Part shown: positions 60,189 to 64,000 of the stretch, piece by piece
How the letters are laid out: the number at the start of each line of letters is the position of its first letter
How positions within the stretch are numbered: position 1 is the stretch's first letter
DNA from: Dehalococcoidia bacterium
GTDB lineage: Bacteria > Chloroflexota > Dehalococcoidia > E44-bin15
Reading direction: 5' to 3'
Length of the DNA stretch: 64,000 bases
Assembly: GCA_035528575.1 (NCBI GenBank)
Contig: DATKYK010000041.1
Location: forward strand, 1 to 64,000
Position numbers and translations under genes: made by a program
Notes under the pieces: generated by a model
What the model saw: the letters and a program-made list of their open reading frames with translations, nothing else
What the model was told of the DNA's origin: nothing
Database searches by the model: none

Positions 60189-60200
60189 ATGATATATCAT
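60189..60200. promoter_or_regulatory. Candidate operator palindrome
   Basis: ATGATATATCAT is a perfect 12-bp palindrome flanked by imperfect ATACATG repeats (60183-60208), between the divergent regulator and small-protein genes. The surrounding 60106-60427 is AT-rich and holds no gene. Confidence 0.45.
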
Positions 60201-60427
60201 ACATGTTTATTAAAGCATGCTAATATATTCATACCATATTCTTTATAGCATAAGCGATGAGAAAATGTAACCCTGGCATTTTTTAAATTTGATTAATAAA
60301 TAGGTTGCATGGAAGCTAGGATACTCTTGGCTGAGGGGTAATAAAGGTTGTTAAATAGCTTAAATATTTAATGAAAGGAATAGAGTAAATCAATCCATAT
60401 TGTAAGGCTGAATAGGTAATTTGAAAA

Positions 60428-60649
60428 ATGGCTGTAGAATCTAAACTAAGGTCAGGATCTAGAAGGAAGTCCGGGGAGGTCTATTTCGCGGGACAGTGGG
60501 TAAACGCAGGGGTGTACCACTGTATAGATACGTGTCATGCTGGTCCGCGGCAGATTGTTATGAATGAGGATGGATTTCTCCCTGACCCTACCGGCGGGTG
60601 GGTGGGGCGATTTGTGAAAGTGAGTAAGCAGCTGGTTGGATATGATTAG
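60428..60649 (+). CDS. Small Cys/His protein upstream of KamA
   Basis: A 73-residue protein. A basic start (KLRSGSRRKSG) is followed by YFAGQWVNAGVYHCIDTCHAG (His-Cys-x3-Cys-His near residues 31-36) and GFLPDPTGGWVGRF. It is a compact beta-rich protein that weakly resembles YjzC-like small proteins with a G-x-Y strand pattern. It lies 101 bases upstream of the KamA gene in the same direction. It could be an independent small protein or, less likely, a peptide substrate or partner of the radical SAM/ATP-grasp enzymes. Confidence 0.62.
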   Translation: MAVESKLRSGSRRKSGEVYFAGQWVNAGVYHCIDTCHAGPRQIVMNEDGFLPDPTGGWVGRFVKVSKQLVGYD

Positions 60650-60750
60650 AGCGTAATTAAATAGATATAAATCGATTAGGAAAATGCTTTGGATGTCCGT
60701 CGGGTTAGCTAATTCTAATAATGAAAAAAATTAAAAAGGAGGTAGCACAG

Positions 60751-62133
60751 GTGACAATAATGGCAGCAGCAAAGAAAGTCGACATTACAGGTCAGGAGGA
60801 TGAAGAACCTCCTGGCATAGCCGACACCATAAACGAGGCGCAGGAGGAACATCAAGGTAAGACGGAAGAAGAACCTCCCGGTACCATGGCCCTGAGAAAC
60901 AGGGCCCTTTTCTTTGGCAATATCCCGGATGAAAGCTGGAAAGACTGGAAATGGCATTTCCGCAACCGCATCACTACTATTGAAGAGATATCGAAGTTCA
61001 CTACTCTCTCAACGAAGGAGCAGGCACGGCTGAGGCTGGTATCCAATAGATATCCCCTATCGATAACACCTTACTATATCTGTCTTATAAACCCGCACGA
61101 TCCCAACGACCCCATAAGGAAACAGGCGATACCGACTTTTGAGGAAATATCTATGGCTGGAATGGGTGTGGAGGATCCCCTCGCTGAGGCTAGCTATTCT
61201 CCTGTCCCGGGTCTGGTACATCGATATCCAGATCGTGTACTGTTAGTACTAACCAGTATCTGCCCAATGCTCTGCCGCCACTGTACGCGAAAAAGAGAGT
61301 GGCACCACGGTGGGTGGGTGCGCACTCCTGCTGAGGTGGAGGTTATGCTGAATTATGTCCGTCAAAATCGAGCCATCAGGGATGTGATTCTCTCTGGTGG
61401 CGACCCGCTGACCCTTTCCACCCACCGTCTGGAGGAGATTATCTCCAGGCTGAGGGATATCCCGCATGTGGAGATAATACGTATCGGCACCAGGTTTCCA
61501 GTCGTGCTGCCCCAGCGTATAGATGACGAATTGTGCGCCATGTTATCGAAATATGGACCGATATGGCTCAACACGCAGTTTAATCACTACCATGAGATAA
61601 CGCCCGAGTCAGCTCTGGCGTGTGATCGGCTTTTACGGTGCGGTGTTCCCGTAAACAATCAGTCGGTGCTCCTACGCGGCATAAACGATAGTATAGAGAC
61701 TCAGACGAGGCTGTGTCATGGGCTTCTCAAGATCAAGGTTCGTCCCTACTATCTTTACCAGTGCGATGAGGTTCAGGGAACGGAGCACCTGCGTACGCCG
61801 GTAGAAACTGGTATAAATATCATCGAGGGGATGCGCGGCCATACCTCGGGCTTAGCGGTACCTACCTTCGTTATTGACCTGCCTCAGGGTGGAGGTAAGG
61901 TTCCTCTCCAGCCGAACTATATTCGATCGCGAACGGAAGGGGAGTTGATATTGAGAAACTACCAAGGCCGCATCTTACGCTACCGAAATCCCTTGGGATC
62001 AAACCACCATGGAACGGGCCGTCGCAACGGTAAGCGGGTAAGTGAACCTATGGCAATACCGGGTACACCGGCAACGTTTCAGTCTCAGCCGATAGGAGTC
62101 ACGAGTGAAGATAGGGCTGTCTTACGATCTTAA
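60751..62133 (+). CDS. KamA family radical SAM aminomutase (lysine 2,3-aminomutase-like)
   Basis: A 460-residue protein. The GTG at 60751 is chosen because AAGGAGGT ends eight bases before it; an ATG at 60721 overlaps that site. CPMLCRHCTRKR (near residue 180) is the radical SAM cluster with the Arg that binds the substrate carboxylate. YQCDEVQGTEHLRTP and FVIDLPQGGGK keep both Asp residues that hold the lysine epsilon-amino group and the PLP Lys. The C-terminal Cys zinc motif and the matching Cys (here INDS) of clostridial aminomutase are absent. An acidic 45-residue N-terminal stretch with two EEPPG motifs is extra. It likely makes beta-lysine or a related beta-amino acid. Confidence 0.9.
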   Translation: MTIMAAAKKVDITGQEDEEPPGIADTINEAQEEHQGKTEEEPPGTMALRNRALFFGNIPDESWKDWKWHFRNRITTIEEISKFTTLSTKEQARLRLVSNRYPLSITPYYICLINPHDPNDPIRKQAIPTFEEISMAGMGVEDPLAEASYSPVPGLVHRYPDRVLLVLTSICPMLCRHCTRKREWHHGGWVRTPAEVEVMLNYVRQNRAIRDVILSGGDPLTLSTHRLEEIISRLRDIPHVEIIRIGTRFPVVLPQRIDDELCAMLSKYGPIWLNTQFNHYHEITPESALACDRLLRCGVPVNNQSVLLRGINDSIETQTRLCHGLLKIKVRPYYLYQCDEVQGTEHLRTPVETGINIIEGMRGHTSGLAVPTFVIDLPQGGGKVPLQPNYIRSRTEGELILRNYQGRILRYRNPLGSNHHGTGRRNGKRVSEPMAIPGTPATFQSQPIGVTSEDRAVLRS

Positions 62134-63106
62134 ACAGGTGGTATCACCAGAGCAAAACCAGCCTGAGGACGCCCTTGAGGAATACGACTCTCAGGAAACA
62201 GTAGAGGCTATTACAAAGGCGATTAAAGCACAGGGCCACTCAGTTGTCAGGTTGGGCGGGGGCAGAAAGTTTATCGCCAATATTCTTCTCGAGGATATTG
62301 ACCTGGTATTCAACATCGCTGAAGGACTGGGCAACCATAGAAGCAGGGAGGCCCAGGTACCTTCCATTTTGGAAATGCTGGATATACACTATTCCGGGTC
62401 AGACCCTCAGTGCCTAGCTATATGCCTTGATAAGCCCTTGAGCAAGAAGCTAGTGGCGCTCGCAGGTGTATGTACTCCTAGATGGCACGTCATTAACAGT
62501 GAGAAAGATCTACATCAAATAGACTGGGACTATTTCCCATTCCCTGCTTTTATTAAGCCAGCTCATGAAGGTTCGAGCAAAGGCATCCGCCTCAGTTCCA
62601 GGGTCGATAATATGAAGAAAATGACCGAGGTGGCAACGGTGCTGTTAGAACGTTACCAGCAGCCTGTGATGGTGGAGGAGTTCATCGCTGGGAGTGAAGT
62701 CACTGTAGGTGTAGTGGGTAACCATCCCCCTAAAGTTCTGGGGATAATGCGTATTCTCCCCAAGAAAAGCGGGGATTATTTCGTATATTCGTTAGAGGTG
62801 AAAAGGGAGTGGGAATCTCTGGTAGATTACGAATGTCCTGCACAGATGAAAGGGAGCATTCTACAGGACATCACGGATTCCAGTCTAATGGTCTTTGAAG
62901 CTCTGGGATGCCGGGATATTGCCCGTATCGATTTTCGGTTAAACAGTAACGGTAAACCATGCTTCCTCGAGATAAATCCACTTCCTGGGCTTAATCCGCA
63001 TAGCGGCGATTTGCCTATCATTGCGAGTAAAATGGGCTGGACCTACGAGGCCTTGATATTAGCCATACTTACTGCAGCCCTGGAGAGATATCCACAGTGC
63101 GTCTGA
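62105..63106 (+). CDS. D-Ala-D-Ala-ligase-like ATP-grasp protein (first copy)
   Basis: A 333-residue ATP-grasp ligase. The GTG at 62105 follows AGGAG and overlaps the KamA stop by 29 bases. It has FPAFIKPAHEGSSKGI (ATP binding), VMVEEFIAGSEVTVGVV, and RIDFRLNSNGKPCFLEINPLPGLNP, where Ddl has EINTLPGFT. It forms a peptide-type bond between two amino acids in this family. No mur or van genes are near, so cell-wall D-Ala-D-Ala synthesis is unlikely. Coupling to the KamA product is the obvious hypothesis. Confidence 0.9.
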   Translation: MKIGLSYDLKQVVSPEQNQPEDALEEYDSQETVEAITKAIKAQGHSVVRLGGGRKFIANILLEDIDLVFNIAEGLGNHRSREAQVPSILEMLDIHYSGSDPQCLAICLDKPLSKKLVALAGVCTPRWHVINSEKDLHQIDWDYFPFPAFIKPAHEGSSKGIRLSSRVDNMKKMTEVATVLLERYQQPVMVEEFIAGSEVTVGVVGNHPPKVLGIMRILPKKSGDYFVYSLEVKREWESLVDYECPAQMKGSILQDITDSSLMVFEALGCRDIARIDFRLNSNGKPCFLEINPLPGLNPHSGDLPIIASKMGWTYEALILAILTAALERYPQCV

Positions 63107-64000
63107 CAGTAGCCATCATTTATAACGAGGCGGGTTCATGCCGGTATGAGGCTATAGGGGAGGAGAAAGCGGTACTCGGCGTCCTTAAAGAAGTGGATGC
63201 CGTTTATGGGTCACTCACTAGCCTGGGATACGCCGTAGTTCGGGTTCCGCTGTTGCCACCAGCGGAACGAGTGATGGAGAAACTCAAGAGCATACAAGCA
63301 GATGTGATATTTAATCTTTGCGAAGGCATCGATGGCTGCCCGGAAACGGAAGCTGATGTGGCCAATACCCTAGCTGGGATGAGAGTTCCCTTTACTGGCT
63401 GTCCGGGATCGGCACTGGCACTGGCTTTAGATAAGGCAAGGACTAAGGAGCTTCTTCACGATTCCGGCATTTGTACACCCAGGTACCAGTTGCTGAGTCC
63501 TGACACCTTAAACACATTCCATTTGGCTTATCCCTGCATTGTAAAGCCATGGGGAGAAGACGCAAGCCATGGAATCTCGGAAGACAGTGTGGTCACCGAT
63601 TCCGTGGCTCTGGAGAAGCAAGTCACTAGGATATGTCAGCTCTATAGGGGAAAGGCGCTTGTGGAGGAATATGTAGGGGGTCGCGAATTCAATGCCACAG
63701 TCATGGGAAACAGAGAGCTCACGATCCTTCCTATATCAGAGATTGCCTATTCCCTGCTGCCTGGGATGCCAAGGATACTCACATACTCCGCCAAGTGGGA
63801 GCCGCAAAGTGCGTATTTCCGACACACGAGAACGATCTGCCCTGCCGAAATAGAGCTCGAGATGCGAGAGCGCATAGATGAGACTGCCCGGTCCGTTTTC
63901 AGTCTGTTGGGCTGCTCCGGTTATGCCAGGGTGGATTTTAGGCTTAATGGAGGGGGAGAGCTCAATGTCATTGAGGTGAATCCCAATCCCGATATATCTC
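63097..64000 (+). CDS. D-Ala-D-Ala-ligase-like ATP-grasp protein (second copy, partial)
   Basis: A GTG at 63097 overlaps the previous stop by ten bases and opens a frame that continues to the window end, 301 residues so far. It has IFNLCEGIDGCPETEADV, FTGCPGSALALALDKARTKELL, IVKPWGEDASHGI, ALVEEYVGGREFNATVMG and RVDFRLNGGGELNVIEVNPNPDIS. It is only moderately similar to the first copy. Two different ligases after one aminomutase suggest two successive ligations, or a heteromeric enzyme. Confidence 0.9.
   Translation, partial: MRLTVAIIYNEAGSCRYEAIGEEKAVLGVLKEVDAVYGSLTSLGYAVVRVPLLPPAERVMEKLKSIQADVIFNLCEGIDGCPETEADVANTLAGMRVPFTGCPGSALALALDKARTKELLHDSGICTPRYQLLSPDTLNTFHLAYPCIVKPWGEDASHGISEDSVVTDSVALEKQVTRICQLYRGKALVEEYVGGREFNATVMGNRELTILPISEIAYSLLPGMPRILTYSAKWEPQSAYFRHTRTICPAEIELEMRERIDETARSVFSLLGCSGYARVDFRLNGGGELNVIEVNPNPDIS

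Noticed and set aside
62105-64000. Assignment of the two ATP-grasp genes as cell-wall D-Ala-D-Ala ligases
   Set aside because: No mur, van or alanine racemase genes are near, the motif EINPLPGLNP differs from the usual EINTLPGFT, and both are coupled to KamA.

Overview
The window looks like a piece of an anaerobic, corrinoid- and CoA-rich bacterial chromosome, most likely an uncultured Dehalococcoidia-type Chloroflexota. This placement is an inference from gene content: secreted proteins ending in the CFIATAAYG (CFI-box) domain, leucine-rich-repeat/dockerin proteins, an HgcAB-like fusion protein with a companion methyltransferase, a corrinoid methyltransferase operon with its RACo-type activase, many CoA-transferases and crotonases, and a KamA/ATP-grasp cluster. 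No rRNA is present. One tRNA (anticodon CAT) is present. No CRISPR array, prophage or intact insertion sequence was seen.

Layout. Bases 1-1078 (minus) are the N-terminal part of a hydantoinase/acetone-carboxylase-type A subunit. Bases 1.6-10 kb are an accessory region of small membrane and secreted proteins: a beta-propeller-like protein with a Thr-Pro linker, a DNRLRE-like protein with the same C-terminal tail, a serine beta-lactamase-fold esterase, a methionine-rich protein with a PadR regulator, and a flavodoxin. Dispersed repeats separate these genes. Bases 10.4-27 kb are a dense CoA-ester catabolic island: iron-sulfur flavoprotein, three family I CoA-transferases, an MFS exporter, four crotonases, an SDR dehydrogenase, an HMG-CoA-synthase-like/DUF35 fusion, an SCP2-type thiolase and two CaiB/BaiF enzymes. 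The substrate is not readable, but the set could activate, hydrate, oxidise and thiolytically cleave a branched or cyclic acyl-CoA. A tRNA gene follows.

Bases 27.8-40.3 kb are a second accessory region: a TIGR01777 epimerase, a TolB-like lipoprotein, LRR-dockerin proteins, small membrane proteins, and four secreted proteins ending in near-identical CFI-box domains. Bases 40.4-48.6 kb hold the HgcAB-like fusion with a SAM methyltransferase, a second methyltransferase, cysteine-rich and ferredoxin-type proteins, a patatin phospholipase and a fifth CFI-box protein. Bases 49.1-54.2 kb are a corrinoid methyltransferase operon (corrinoid protein, UroD-type methyltransferase, reductive activase) and a DUF362 ferredoxin protein. 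Then come a racemase-like CaiB protein, an error-prone-type DnaE with a DUF6504 partner, a winged-helix regulator and, at the right edge, a small Cys/His protein, a KamA-family aminomutase and two D-Ala-D-Ala-ligase-like ATP-grasp enzymes, the last cut by the window end.

A striking non-coding theme is one family of terminator-like hairpins (GGGGCTACCC...GGGTGGCCCC followed by a T-tract), found about eleven times and mostly just downstream of genes. A dispersed element of about 90 bp (up to 300-400 bp with extensions) often accompanies it. The best candidates for under-described biology are the HgcAB-like fusion pair, the KamA/double ATP-grasp cluster and the shared C-terminal secretion-type tails.
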